Assembly: GCF_025150245.1 (NCBI RefSeq)
Contig: NZ_CP102279.1
Span: 2,787,423 to 2,851,422 of the forward strand
DNA length: 64,000 nt
Direction: 5' to 3'
Source: Dorea formicigenerans
GTDB lineage: Bacteria; Bacillota; Clostridia; Lachnospirales; Lachnospiraceae
A program made the translations under genes and the position numbers. Under the pieces are notes generated by a model. It did not search any database. It was not told the DNA's origin and was given only the letters and a program-made list of their open reading frames with translations. The first letter of the stretch is position 1. Each line of letters begins with the position of its first letter. Shown here one piece after another: positions 43,611 to 51,676 of the stretch.

Positions 43611-44519
43611 CTATGGATTGGCTGGAGCATATTTCCGTAATTCTTCCAGATAGCTTTTTCCAAGTTCACTTAATTCCTGATTTTCATTCAACACATATCC
43701 AATATGCATTGTTTCATTTTCTGCAAGCGGAACGGAGATGATATTTTCTCCGTTCAAATATTTCGGGAAAATGCCACTTGAAATAGTATAGGCATTCAGT
43801 CCGAGCATGAAGTTGACAATAGCCCCTCTGTCATTGACCCGAATTTCCTTATCCACCGGGATGGAGCTGAATAGTTCCTCTGAAAAATAGACAGATTCAT
43901 ACTCTCCCTGTACAAAGTTTAGCCGCGGATAAGGTGCAAGGTCATGGACGGAAACTACTTTTTTCGATGCCAATGGGTGATCTTTTTGCAAAAAAACATG
44001 AGGCTTTGCTGAAAATAACTCGGTAAACATCAGATGGTTTTCCTCTATCACTTTCCGCATGACGACTTCGTTTTCATGCGATAAATAAAGGATGCCTAAA
44101 TCACAGACACGATTTTTCACATCATCCAATATCTGATGTGTTCCGGTTTCATTATAATAAAAAGCGTATCGTTCTTGTCCAAAACGCTTAACTAACTCCA
44201 CAAAAGCGTTTTCCGTAAAAGTATAGTGCTGAGAAGATACTCCAAATGTCACTTTTCCCGGAAGATTTGTAACATACCGATCCTCCAGCAGTTCCATCTG
44301 CTGTATCACTTGACGGGCATAACCGAGAAATTCAGCACCATCTTTTGTCAGAGTAATTCCGGTCCTGCTACGAAGAAAGATGGTGATTCCAGCTTCTGTT
44401 TCCGTTTCTTTGATGGAATTGGAGAGACTTGGCTGTGATATAAAAAGTAGTTTCGCAGCTTCGGTAATAGAGCCAACTTCTGCTACCTTCAAAATATATT
44501 TTAATTGTTGAACCGTCAT
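43611..44519 (-). CDS. LysR-family regulator next to the LysE relic
   Basis: 302 residues, N-terminal HTH MTVQQLKYILKVAEVGSITE, then AAKLLFISQPSLSNSIKE. Intact, and paralogous to the regulator at 10040-10966. It is transcribed toward the LysE relic with 83 bases between them; LysR-LysE pairs usually control amino-acid export, so this may now be a regulator without its target. Confidence 0.87.
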   Translation of the reverse strand: MTVQQLKYILKVAEVGSITEAAKLLFISQPSLSNSIKETETEAGITIFLRSRTGITLTKDGAEFLGYARQVIQQMELLEDRYVTNLPGKVTFGVSSQHYTFTENAFVELVKRFGQERYAFYYNETGTHQILDDVKNRVCDLGILYLSHENEVVMRKVIEENHLMFTELFSAKPHVFLQKDHPLASKKVVSVHDLAPYPRLNFVQGEYESVYFSEELFSSIPVDKEIRVNDRGAIVNFMLGLNAYTISSGIFPKYLNGENIISVPLAENETMHIGYVLNENQELSELGKSYLEELRKYAPANP

Positions 44520-44550
44520 TTCTTTATCCTTTCTATTCTTACAAATTAAC

Positions 44551-44584
44551 GATTTGTATTTCTGTTTGTTTTAAAAATGGGCAA
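44551..44584. repeat. 34-bp dispersed repeat, copy 1
   Basis: GATTTGTATTTCTGTTTGTT plus 14 more bases, identical to 63608-63641. In both places it lies just upstream of a minus-strand gene start. In the 63-kb copy it is the tail of a terminator hairpin, so this copy is probably a displaced terminator end. Confidence 0.75.
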
Positions 44585-44622
44585 TCCCTATTTTTCGTCC
44601 TTCCACGATTTTCTTCTGTTCC

Positions 44623-44742
44623 CTACGCAATCCGAAATGTCTCCAGATCAATCACATTGATGTTCAAAATGCCGTTATCATCATACCAACGCTTCCCCAT
44701 ATCTTTTCTTACCACAATTTTAGGGAAACCTTTTCTATTATC
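44623..44742 (-). pseudogene. orphan C-terminal fragment of unknown gene
   Basis: 39 open codons with no start, reading FPKIVVRKDMGKRWYDDNGI, then LNINVIDLETFRIA and a stop. Looks like coding sequence but is not recognised. The rest of 44520-44858 holds only the 34-bp repeat and the terminator at 44802. Confidence 0.35.
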
Positions 44743-44801
44743 TTAACATGAGAATCGAGCATTATCCAGACCTGAACGGACGGCAATAATCCATTTAGAC
44801 A

Positions 44802-44837
44802 AAAATAAAGTTCCAGACTTATTATCTGAAACTTTAT
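44802..44837 (-). terminator. terminator after the methyltransferase fragment
   Basis: Minus strand AATAAAGTTTCAGA ... TCTGGAACTTTATT followed by T3-GT; 14-bp stem with one G-T pair. Confidence 0.75.
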
Positions 44838-44858
44838 TATAAATCCAGCATCATTGCA

Positions 44859-45191
44859 TTACTTCACACAACGGAAATATACCATAGAACCGTCAACATG
44901 GATATCCGTTTCTTTATATAGTTTTTGAAGGATATCTCTCAGTTCTTTCTCCGTCTGAAACGGTGGCGAAAACCACCCTTTCTTTGCAAGAATATTTTTT
45001 ACCAGCCAATCTGTCCGTTTCGATTTTCCCCTGATATAAAAACAGGCAATGAAATCGCCGCCTGGTTTCAAAACACGCCATATTTCATGAAATGCTTTTT
45101 GCTTGTCAGGAAATGCATGAAAACCATTCATACTGACAACGGTATCTAAAAGCTTAAAACTATCGTTCTCTAATCTTCCTAATATTACGAT
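44859..45191 (-). pseudogene. class I SAM methyltransferase, N-terminally truncated
   Basis: Open frame from 45191, with no start before the internal ATG at 45131. It reads LDTVVSMNGFHAFPDKQKAF then IWRVLKPGGDFIACFY, i.e. motifs II-III and the C-terminal half of a UbiE-like methyltransferase. The SAM-binding glycine loop (motif I) is missing. It overlaps the end of the transglutaminase-like gene in another frame, so the junction marks a deletion. Confidence 0.75.
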
Positions 45192-45861
45192 TCATGAGGT
45201 GTCTTCCAATATGTCTATAAGCAAATGCTTTAAAGGCTGAAATTTCTTGATGATGTTCCTTCAACAGTTCATCTGGACAATCATAAACACCAAAATCCTG
45301 ATTGATTCCCTCGCTCTGAATATAAGTATTGTTCCTATCAAACTCAATAATGAGATTTCTGAAATCCTTGACTGCTACTCCATAACCGCAAAATGCACCT
45401 GTACATTCCGAATTTTGTTCCTGTAACTTCTTTATGTATGTTTTATCCAAAATGAAAGCTTCCAGTTCGTACCACTGATTTTCGAAATTAATTTCTACCC
45501 AGCTATGGAAAATACTTTTTGGAGCATTACGGTAAACAAACCCGGTCATAGCCCCTTTCTGCAATCTTTTATCAATCGAAAAACCATGTACTCTGCATGG
45601 AATATTGCAGGCACGTAAAAGTGCCATAAATAAAGTTCCTTTTGTATTACATTGTCCATAACCATCTGCAAGTACTTTTGAAGCTGAAATTCCGTCATCA
45701 ATATTATATCCAAATAAAACATCATCTCTTACATAGTTGTAGATTGCCTTAATCCTTTCAAATTCACCCATTTCCTTCCATTTCATATTTTGAATAAGTT
45801 TTTGAATTGCCGGATTAGAAAAATCAACCATTCGTGTTTCCCTAAGATACTTATCTTTCAT
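45160..45861 (-). CDS. transglutaminase-like (papain-fold) protein
   Basis: 233 residues. Catalytic Cys in DGYGQCNTKGTLFMALLRAC, His in FHSWVEI, Asp-containing strand in ELEAFILDKTY: the transglutaminase-core triad appears intact. No signal peptide. It overlaps the methyltransferase gene upstream by 11 bases, so it is translated as part of a three-gene set (ketopantoate reductase-like, methyltransferase, transglutaminase-like). Role unknown; may act on a small peptide or protein partner. Confidence 0.8.
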   Translation of the reverse strand: MKDKYLRETRMVDFSNPAIQKLIQNMKWKEMGEFERIKAIYNYVRDDVLFGYNIDDGISASKVLADGYGQCNTKGTLFMALLRACNIPCRVHGFSIDKRLQKGAMTGFVYRNAPKSIFHSWVEINFENQWYELEAFILDKTYIKKLQEQNSECTGAFCGYGVAVKDFRNLIIEFDRNNTYIQSEGINQDFGVYDCPDELLKEHHQEISAFKAFAYRHIGRHLMNRNIRKIRER

Positions 45862-46519
45862 TTCCTATCGCCTTTCCCATAGGTTTTCTCACAACACAAT
45901 GCATTCGCATACCTTTACGAATTTCAAATTTTTCTACTTTTAATCCTGCTTTTTTGCAACATTTTATGACCACATCTCTTGTTGGCACTTGGACATCTCC
46001 ATGTCCGCATATATTTGCCAACGGCATTTCCAATGTATTCATTAGCCATACCAATACTTTATTGTCACTGGTCACATCTCTCAGTATCAATCTTCCATTT
46101 GGGCGAAGACATCTTTTCACACTGTCAAAAAAAGCCTGTGGATCCGGATAATGATGGAAGCTCATAGAACAAATAATTGCATCAAATGAATCCTTTTCAA
46201 AAGGAAAGTTCTCACAGTCTCCTACAACAAATGTTGCATTTGGAATATTTTTCTTTTTTGCCTGTTCAATCATTGCCGGAGTCAAATCCAGTCCTGTATA
46301 ATGCCGGTCTGGATATTTTTCTGCTAATAAAGAAATCATCGGAGCAGGTCCGCAGCCTGCATCTAATAAATCTCTAAATGGCTCCTTCTCTAATTCTTCC
46401 AGAATATCCGGATAATCTTTCTTGCACATTTCGTAAATGCCAGCATGGTTACTTTCATATCTTCCTGCTGCTTTTGTAAACTCTTTAATTGACAATTTTT
46501 TATATTCTTCATTTTTCAT
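45851..46519 (-). CDS. class I SAM-dependent methyltransferase
   Basis: 222 residues from the ATG at 46519 (GGAG eight bases upstream; longer starts lie inside the previous gene). DLLDAGCGPAPMISLLAEK is motif I, TGLDLTPAMI motif post-I, VVGDCENFPFEKDSFDAIIC motif II-III. Substrate unknown. Middle gene of the tight three-gene set 47445-45160. Confidence 0.87.
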   Translation of the reverse strand: MKNEEYKKLSIKEFTKAAGRYESNHAGIYEMCKKDYPDILEELEKEPFRDLLDAGCGPAPMISLLAEKYPDRHYTGLDLTPAMIEQAKKKNIPNATFVVGDCENFPFEKDSFDAIICSMSFHHYPDPQAFFDSVKRCLRPNGRLILRDVTSDNKVLVWLMNTLEMPLANICGHGDVQVPTRDVVIKCCKKAGLKVEKFEIRKGMRMHCVVRKPMGKAIGNER

Positions 46520-46533
46520 GCTTTTTTCTCCAA

Positions 46534-47445
46534 TCACTGTACCTTTTTCGCCTTGCATCCGCATTTCTTCATTTTTTTCATATAAGCATAAAACTGCTTA
46601 TGCAATTCCCTCATTTCATCTGGTGCCTTCATAGCATGTTGATACATAAATTTATCTCCAAAACTGCTTCCAAATGTAACTACCAGCATATTCGCTAAAA
46701 TTGGCAAGGGTAAAAAGCGAAAAATATTCATTTTCCATGGTGACAGTTTACCCTTTTGTTTTCGCAAAAAATTAAAATTTCTTTTCAGCCTTTCTGCTGT
46801 TTTCCTCATGATTTTCCATTCTTTTTCTACTTTCTCCGGATCGTCTGATTCATAATACGCATCCGCAATCGGTACCACCATAGCAAGATGACAAAGCTGC
46901 CATAGATGCATATCCGTTACTTTCTGGTACGGTATATGAGCATGCCTCAATATCTCTGAAAACTGCTTAGTTCTTTCGGATTTATTTCCTGATATTTCTG
47001 CAAATGTTGTCGGCTGAATCAACCTTGGAGTAAGTGCTGCATCAAGGATACCATCATCATTTATACTTCCGCCTGCTCCTGGAAAAGCCGGTAATATTCT
47101 TCCTTTTCCGACAATGTCTTCCCATTTATTGTAACTGTCCAGTGAATTTATCATTGTAACAATCGTATTACTTTTATTATTTTTCAATTCAGTAAGTGCT
47201 TCATACAGCTGGTTTTCCCGGACAGTAAGCAAGACAAAATCATAAATATCATTGTTTGGTAGTTCTCCAAGAATCCTAATCTCTGCCTTTATTACTTCCT
47301 GATTTTTCTTATATTGCAATCCATTATTTCTTAAAGCCTCAAGTCTTTTACCTCTGGCATAAATATTTGTATCATAACCGGCTTCTGCAAATAAAGCCGC
47401 ATACAAGGATCCAATCACACCAGCACCATAAATCAATATTCTCAT
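46534..47445 (-). CDS. ketopantoate reductase-like NADP oxidoreductase (ApbA/PanE family)
   Basis: 303 residues from the ATG at 47445 (AGAGGAA upstream). Rossmann start MRILIYGAGVIGSLYAALFAEAG minus its first residues is classic ApbA; the C-terminal half has NSLDSYNKW and PGAGGSINDDG, which depart from true PanE, so the substrate is probably not ketopantoate. The lysine-rich tail (KKMKKCGCKAKK) is unusual. First gene of the three-gene set. Confidence 0.78.
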   Translation of the reverse strand: MRILIYGAGVIGSLYAALFAEAGYDTNIYARGKRLEALRNNGLQYKKNQEVIKAEIRILGELPNNDIYDFVLLTVRENQLYEALTELKNNKSNTIVTMINSLDSYNKWEDIVGKGRILPAFPGAGGSINDDGILDAALTPRLIQPTTFAEISGNKSERTKQFSEILRHAHIPYQKVTDMHLWQLCHLAMVVPIADAYYESDDPEKVEKEWKIMRKTAERLKRNFNFLRKQKGKLSPWKMNIFRFLPLPILANMLVVTFGSSFGDKFMYQHAMKAPDEMRELHKQFYAYMKKMKKCGCKAKKVQ

Positions 47446-47464
47446 AAGAATCATTCCTCTCCTC

Positions 47465-47912
47465 TTACCCCAGTGCCACATCCAAGATCATCATCAAACT
47501 AAATCCAAGTGCAAAGAAAAGCGTACCGATATTCGAGTGCTGTCCCTGAGACATTTCCGGAATTAGTTCTTCAACCACGACTATAACATAACTCCTGCTG
47601 CAAAGCTGAGTAAATATGGTAATACCGGGATTACCAGCTGTGCGACAAGAATCGTCATTACTGCTCCAATCGGTTCAACGACTCCTGAAAGTACACCTCC
47701 CAGAAATGCCTTTCTCTTACTTTCACCCTCTGCCCTAAGCGGCATGGATATAATCGCTCCTTCTGGAAAATTCTGGATAGCAATTCCAAGTGATAAAGCA
47801 AGTGCACGTTGCAGTAACTTGCTAAGTGTTTTTCTCATAAAAACACGCATGCTGCACCTAGCGTTGTTCCAACAAATGGAATCAGTATACCTTCAAAAAC
47901 ATTCATTAGCAT
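47465..47912 (-). pseudogene. ZIP-family metal transporter, with internal deletion and two frameshifts
   Basis: From ATG 47912 (AAAGGAA upstream) it reads MLMNVFEGILIPFVGTTLGA, then a one-base loss in a T-run near 47838 shifts the frame into MRKTLSKLLQRAL. The next residues ALSLGIAIQNFPEGAIISMP belong to a much later family segment, so about 100-130 residues including the first metal-binding HNIPEG-type motif are gone. A second one-base loss near 47583 shifts into VVVEELIPEMSQG...MMILDVALG. All parts match the ZupT-like ZIP family in order. Confidence 0.85.
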
Positions 47913-47990
47913 TATGTATTCCTTTCTGTATAGTCAAAAGTACTTTCACATCGTTCTCTTATTAGTTTTAACTAACCGTCATGTATAAAA

Positions 47991-48031
47991 GAAACCGTGC
48001 AAAAAGCAAACTGTAATTTCACACGGTTTTC
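47991..48031 (-). terminator. hairpin with T-rich tail upstream of the ZIP relic
   Basis: AAACCGTG / CACGGTTT around a 22-base loop; on the minus strand CTTTTAT follows. Nothing else is evident in 47913-48228 except the inverted repeat at 48112. Confidence 0.5.
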
Positions 48032-48111
48032 CTTATGTTTAAGTATATCACTTACGAAATCATATAACAATATAATTCTTTTAACAATTTACAAAACCTA
48101 AAATGAATTTC

Positions 48112-48145
48112 TAAATTCCATCGTTCCATTGGACGGTGGAATTTA
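48112..48145. repeat. inverted repeat before the IS30 fragment
   Basis: TAAATTCCA (48112-48120) and TGGAATTTA (48137-48145) with an inner imperfect stem; ATTTACTCT occurs twice just after. It may be part of the original left end of the IS. Confidence 0.45.
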
Positions 48146-48228
48146 CTCTCGCACAGTAGATATTTACTCTTTCATACAATCATGTTATAGTTAGTACTCC
48201 TTCTGACAGCAGTAGAAGGAGAAGCATT

Positions 48229-48525
48229 ATGAGTAATTATATACCAGGGAACCAGAAACATCTTACTTTAAATGATCGGCTCTATATTGAAAATGAACTG
48301 GCAAAAGGGACTCCCTTTAAAGACATTGCAGCATTTCTATGTAAAGATCCAACAACTATATCTAAAGAAGTTCGTGCTCACCGGATTTCAGATTGGTATC
48401 ACAAGGGTACTTTTTATAACGTAAAGAACTTTTGTATTCATCGTTACCATTGCAAAAAGACCAACGCCTGTGGGAGCATCCCACTTTTAATGACTTCTAT
48501 TCTTTTCCGAATCGTGTTTGCCTAG
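48229..48525 (+). pseudogene. IS30-family transposase, N-terminal fragment
   Basis: 98 codons from ATG 48229 (AAGGAG upstream). KHLTLNDRLYIENELAKGTP and DIAAFLCKDPTTISKEV are the IS30 N-terminal HTH, and HRYHCKKTNACG the following cysteine segment. The rest of the transposase, including the DDE core, is absent; the last 16 residues are unrelated read-through. Its end overlaps the convergent hypothetical gene. Confidence 0.8.
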
Positions 48526-49274
48526 ATATCAAAGCTTTTACTGTAACTATTCGCAATCTCGAATAACTTTGCAACCTCTTCTTTAATTGAAGTCACATAA
48601 GAATAGATAACATCCAGTTTATCGCTAAATTCATCCGTGTCCGTCACTTCAAGTACATCTAACATTTCATTGTTCTCATCATATTTTTTATTTACTATCT
48701 CTAAAAAATCACGTAACTCAAAAACACCTTTTATGATCTCTTCTAGTTTGTCTTCCTCATCCAAATCATGAAAGCTCTCTAACAAATTCTTATAAGCATT
48801 TCCTTTTTCACACGCTCTCTCAATCTTTTCCTTTTCATCCGTTCCTGAAATCCACTGCCTCACCATCTCTCTTGTAATACTTCCTTTTTTCAATCCCTTA
48901 CAAGTAAACTCAACTACAATATCTCTTATTACATAATCAAATATTTCAAAAATTTTATCCTTCTCTTCTTTCGATGAAATACAATCCAGCCAGCCAACTA
49001 ATAATTTTAAATAATCCGGAAACGCTTTTCCAATTACATATTTTTCAAATGACACATTTTCCATTCCAACTTTTTGGACTTCTCCAAGCATTTCAAAAAG
49101 AGAGACAAATATCTGCACTACAGTATAATCATCATCACACAATTCAATAATTCTTGGGAAATCCTTATCAAACGCCTGAATCAAAGCCTCTTTCATCTTT
49201 TCATTATCAACTTTTTCAATACATTTTTCATATTCTTTCTTCTTAACAGCCTGCCTCCTTATCTCACACCACAA
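48522..49274 (-). CDS. hypothetical acidic helical protein
   Basis: 250 residues, not recognised. Rich in Glu, Asp and Lys, predicted mostly helical, no signal or membrane segment, Cys few and scattered. The frame opens with TTG at 49274 (AAGGAA close upstream); AGGAGG inside the frame near 49257 has no usable start after it, so the true N-terminus is uncertain. It lies in the degraded region, yet the frame is intact, which argues for some selection. Confidence 0.5.
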   Translation of the reverse strand: MWCEIRRQAVKKKEYEKCIEKVDNEKMKEALIQAFDKDFPRIIELCDDDYTVVQIFVSLFEMLGEVQKVGMENVSFEKYVIGKAFPDYLKLLVGWLDCISSKEEKDKIFEIFDYVIRDIVVEFTCKGLKKGSITREMVRQWISGTDEKEKIERACEKGNAYKNLLESFHDLDEEDKLEEIIKGVFELRDFLEIVNKKYDENNEMLDVLEVTDTDEFSDKLDVIYSYVTSIKEEVAKLFEIANSYSKSFDI

Positions 49275-49289
49275 CTATTCCTTACTATT

Positions 49290-49342
49290 CAAGAATGTCT
49301 TGGTATTCTTGTTACGAGGTACGCGTCATGCAAATGCATGAC
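49290..49342. repeat. two adjacent small palindromes
   Basis: AAGAATG...TATTCTT (49291-49310, degenerate REP-like core) and GTCATGCA-AA-TGCATGAC (49325-49342, perfect 8-bp stem), directly after the second cinA copy's stop. Confidence 0.5.
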
Positions 49343-49349
49343 ATAAAAG

Positions 49350-49859
49350 TTAATCTTCTAATCTCTCCATCAGTGAATCATAAATTTCTTTCGCAACCGC
49401 CAGCTTATAAGCCAGCCTTGTAGGCTGCGGCTGCAATTCAATATAATAAGACTTCGCTTCTCCATTTAAGGTAATTGCAAAATATACCTGCCCTGGCACA
49501 GATGCCTCCGGATTCGCAGGATCCACATTTCCCATCGTTCCGGTCACTCCGATTCCAATATTTGCCTCGTACACTTTCGCACAGGCTTTCGCCATTGCCT
49601 CTGCCGTCTCTTTTGAGTATACCGTATACTTCTCCAGAATCTCAGCCGGCACACCCTGCATAATCTTCGCCTCATTACAGTATGTAACAAATGCCCCCTT
49701 TAACACTGCCGAAGAGCCTTCTGTGTCTGTAATCAGCGATGCAATCTGCCCAGAAGTCGCAGATTCCATAGTCGAAATTGTCATTCCCCGCTCAATCAAA
49801 AGTTTTGTCAGCCTTCTGTAGTCATTTCTAATATCCGATTCATTATATTTTTTTCTCAT
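49350..49859 (-). CDS. CinA-C family protein, copy 2
   Basis: 169 residues, GGAGGG 8 bases before the ATG. Same domain as copy 1 at 42169: most residues are identical, and the DNA differs mainly at third codon positions, so this is an old duplication or a divergent import, not a recent repeat. Catalytic-region motifs (ESATSGQ, GVTGTMGNVDPANPEA) are intact in both. Confidence 0.86.
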   Translation of the reverse strand: MRKKYNESDIRNDYRRLTKLLIERGMTISTMESATSGQIASLITDTEGSSAVLKGAFVTYCNEAKIMQGVPAEILEKYTVYSKETAEAMAKACAKVYEANIGIGVTGTMGNVDPANPEASVPGQVYFAITLNGEAKSYYIELQPQPTRLAYKLAVAKEIYDSLMERLED

Positions 49860-49953
49860 AGTATAAACCCTCCGCTATCATAATTGAAAATTCACTTAAC
49901 GTTGAAAAACTACTTTTTATTATACTCTATATTTTCATAACATTCAGCCTTTC

Positions 49954-50394
49954 TTATTTTAACTTACTTCTTACTTCCATCAGTGCCTTTCCCAAAAGAT
50001 TTTTTCCTTCTGTTTCTTTACAACGTTCACACTCACAATTTCCCCAAACATTATCATGCCATGCAGTTGTGTTCTCAATAAGTTCTTCCTCTCCTGTCGC
50101 TTGCAATATACTTTTCAATTCCTTATTCTGAGAAAATTTTGCATAACACACATTGACCATAAGCTGATATTTTACTTCTTCCCAGTCCGAACGAAGCTCA
50201 ACCCGTCTTCCCATTTTCTTGGCACCAGCCGCCTTATATGTTGCAAATTTCTTTCTCTTCTCCATATCCAATGTTTTAAGTGATTGCCATGCACATTCTG
50301 AATTAGGATATACAATACCTCCATACTCTACAGAACATGGATAAAAATTACTAAAACAACCATATTTTTCATTACTTCTTGAAAATTTAATCAT
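49954..50394 (-). CDS. NADAR-family protein (YbiA-like)
   Basis: 146 residues. YGCFSNFYPCSVEYGGIVYP, CAWQSLKTLDMEKRKKF and WHDNVWGNCECERC...GKNLLGKALMEVRSK are the NADAR landmarks. Characterised members remove N-linked ADP-ribose or hydrolyse reactive riboflavin-pathway intermediates. GGAGGT precedes the ATG. Isolated in a defence-like, degraded neighbourhood; no partner ADP-ribosyltransferase nearby. Confidence 0.88.
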   Translation of the reverse strand: MIKFSRSNEKYGCFSNFYPCSVEYGGIVYPNSECAWQSLKTLDMEKRKKFATYKAAGAKKMGRRVELRSDWEEVKYQLMVNVCYAKFSQNKELKSILQATGEEELIENTTAWHDNVWGNCECERCKETEGKNLLGKALMEVRSKLK

Positions 50395-50513
50395 TTTAAT
50401 ACCTCCATCAATTTCTTCAAATAATAAAGCTGTAATAAATGCATCATATTTATTACAGCTTTATTATATAAAAATAAGCAATTTTATTTTGTTCAAAATT
50501 CTGAAAAAAATCT

Positions 50514-51182
50514 CTATTTTATCTTCATATTCTGTCTTCTGATTTCTGCGCCAAGTATGCCTGCTCCTATACTGATAAACAATCCAATCGCACAGATAAT
50601 TCCAATTGCAAGCATGTCATTTCGGCTCACTCCACCCAGACTATCTTGTACAGCGAAATCCATCCCCATAATCACAGCAAAAACAATTCCTCCACGGAAG
50701 CCTTCCAGCCAAATATTAGAATTTCTGAATTCTTTTCCCGGAATTTTGTGATTCAGATATACCATGCTCACGAAAACGATAACTGACACAGCAATGATCA
50801 TATAAATTCCCATATTCAGTCTGTTTTTTAATATGAAAACAGGCACGTAAATTAATAGCATTACTGCCAATAGCAACCCATAAAGAGCGATCTGATATCC
50901 ATACATTTGCGCTTTACTGATGGAGGAAACTAATATTTTTTCTGTCTCTTCCTGGTAATGCTCTGCCTCAATTTTTTTCCCCGCCAGCAGTTCACTCACA
51001 CTAATTCCAAGTTCCTGACAAAGGTCTTCCAGAATTGCCACATCCGGAAATGATCTACCGGTCTCCCACTTCGATACTGCCCGGTCTGTTACATTCAGCT
51101 TTTCCCCGAGAGCCTTCTGTGTAAGCCCTTTTTCTTTCCTACACTCTGCAATAAATGTTCCGGTCGCTTTTGAGTTCGCCAT
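50514..51182 (-). CDS. XRE-family regulator with C-terminal membrane domain
   Basis: 222 residues. HTH (CRKEKGLTQKALGEKLNVTD, then RAVSKWETGRSFPDV) followed by four hydrophobic helices (from about residue 97), so a membrane-tethered transcription factor. AAGGAGG precedes the ATG. Such proteins are common in Firmicutes and often respond to envelope stress; target unknown. Confidence 0.85.
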   Translation of the reverse strand: MANSKATGTFIAECRKEKGLTQKALGEKLNVTDRAVSKWETGRSFPDVAILEDLCQELGISVSELLAGKKIEAEHYQEETEKILVSSISKAQMYGYQIALYGLLLAVMLLIYVPVFILKNRLNMGIYMIIAVSVIVFVSMVYLNHKIPGKEFRNSNIWLEGFRGGIVFAVIMGMDFAVQDSLGGVSRNDMLAIGIICAIGLFISIGAGILGAEIRRQNMKIK

Positions 51183-51232
51183 ATCACAACCTCCTTCGTT
51201 ATCCTGTAAATAAATTCTAGCAGACAGGCTCT

Positions 51233-51261
51233 AAAAAAGCACCCTACCAGTGGTAGAGTGC
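51233..51261 (-). terminator. terminator between the TOBE relic and the XRE gene
   Basis: GCACcCTACCA-gt-TGGTAGaGTGC; on the minus strand six T follow (complement of 51233-51238). It belonged to the gene whose remnant ends at 51327. Confidence 0.8.
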
Positions 51262-51326
51262 CCTGTAATCCCTGTAAAATGAGCTTTTATATAAAAATTC
51301 TTTACACAGATACATGAAATTTTTTA

Positions 51327-51473
51327 TTAGTCATCGATTCCAACCATTACAGATGTTGCTTCAATAACTGCGTAAGCTGCCTTTCCAACTTCAAACCCAA
51401 GCTCTTTGATAGAATTCATGGAAATTGTGGAGCTGATAATATTCTCCCAACTGTATTTTTTAACGTATATCAC
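51327..51473 (-). pseudogene. molybdopterin-binding (Mop/TOBE) protein, C-terminal remnant
   Basis: 48 codons ending IDD-stop. IISSTISMNSIKELGFEVGK and AYAVIEATSVMVGI match the second half of a ~69-residue Mop protein; the N-terminal half (usually MKLSARN...) is missing and double TAA stops lie upstream. The terminator that would serve it is still in place. Confidence 0.75.
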
Positions 51474-51593
51474 GTTTCTTTATTATACTTGCCGGGGAGC
51501 CAGAAAAGCAACCGTTTCTAACAGATTTTTAGTCGAAAAAAGATTGTGTATCGCTCTCAAATGAGCTATTCTAAAGCCAAAATAGAGGATTTA

Positions 51594-51624
51594 TGTGTCG
51601 CAGAGTGCAACACTCTGCGACACA
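51594..51624. repeat. perfect 14-bp hairpin
   Basis: TGTGTCGCAGAGTG-CAA-CACTCTGCGACACA, without a T-run; lies 50 bases after the Rpn-type gene stop. Could protect its mRNA 3' end. Confidence 0.6.
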
Positions 51625-51637
51625 ATATTGTTATTAA

Positions 51638-51675
51638 TCAAATTCTGCCACCTGTATCTCAAAGTCTATCTGCGT
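51638..51675 (-). repeat. 38-bp duplicate of an internal Rpn gene segment
   Basis: 36 of 38 bases equal 52290-52327, the part of the nearby gene that codes TQIDFEMQVAEFD with the nuclease ExQ motif. Here it reads TQIDFEIQVAEFD then stops: a scrap of another family member joined right after the intact gene. Confidence 0.75.
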
Positions 51676-51676
51676 G

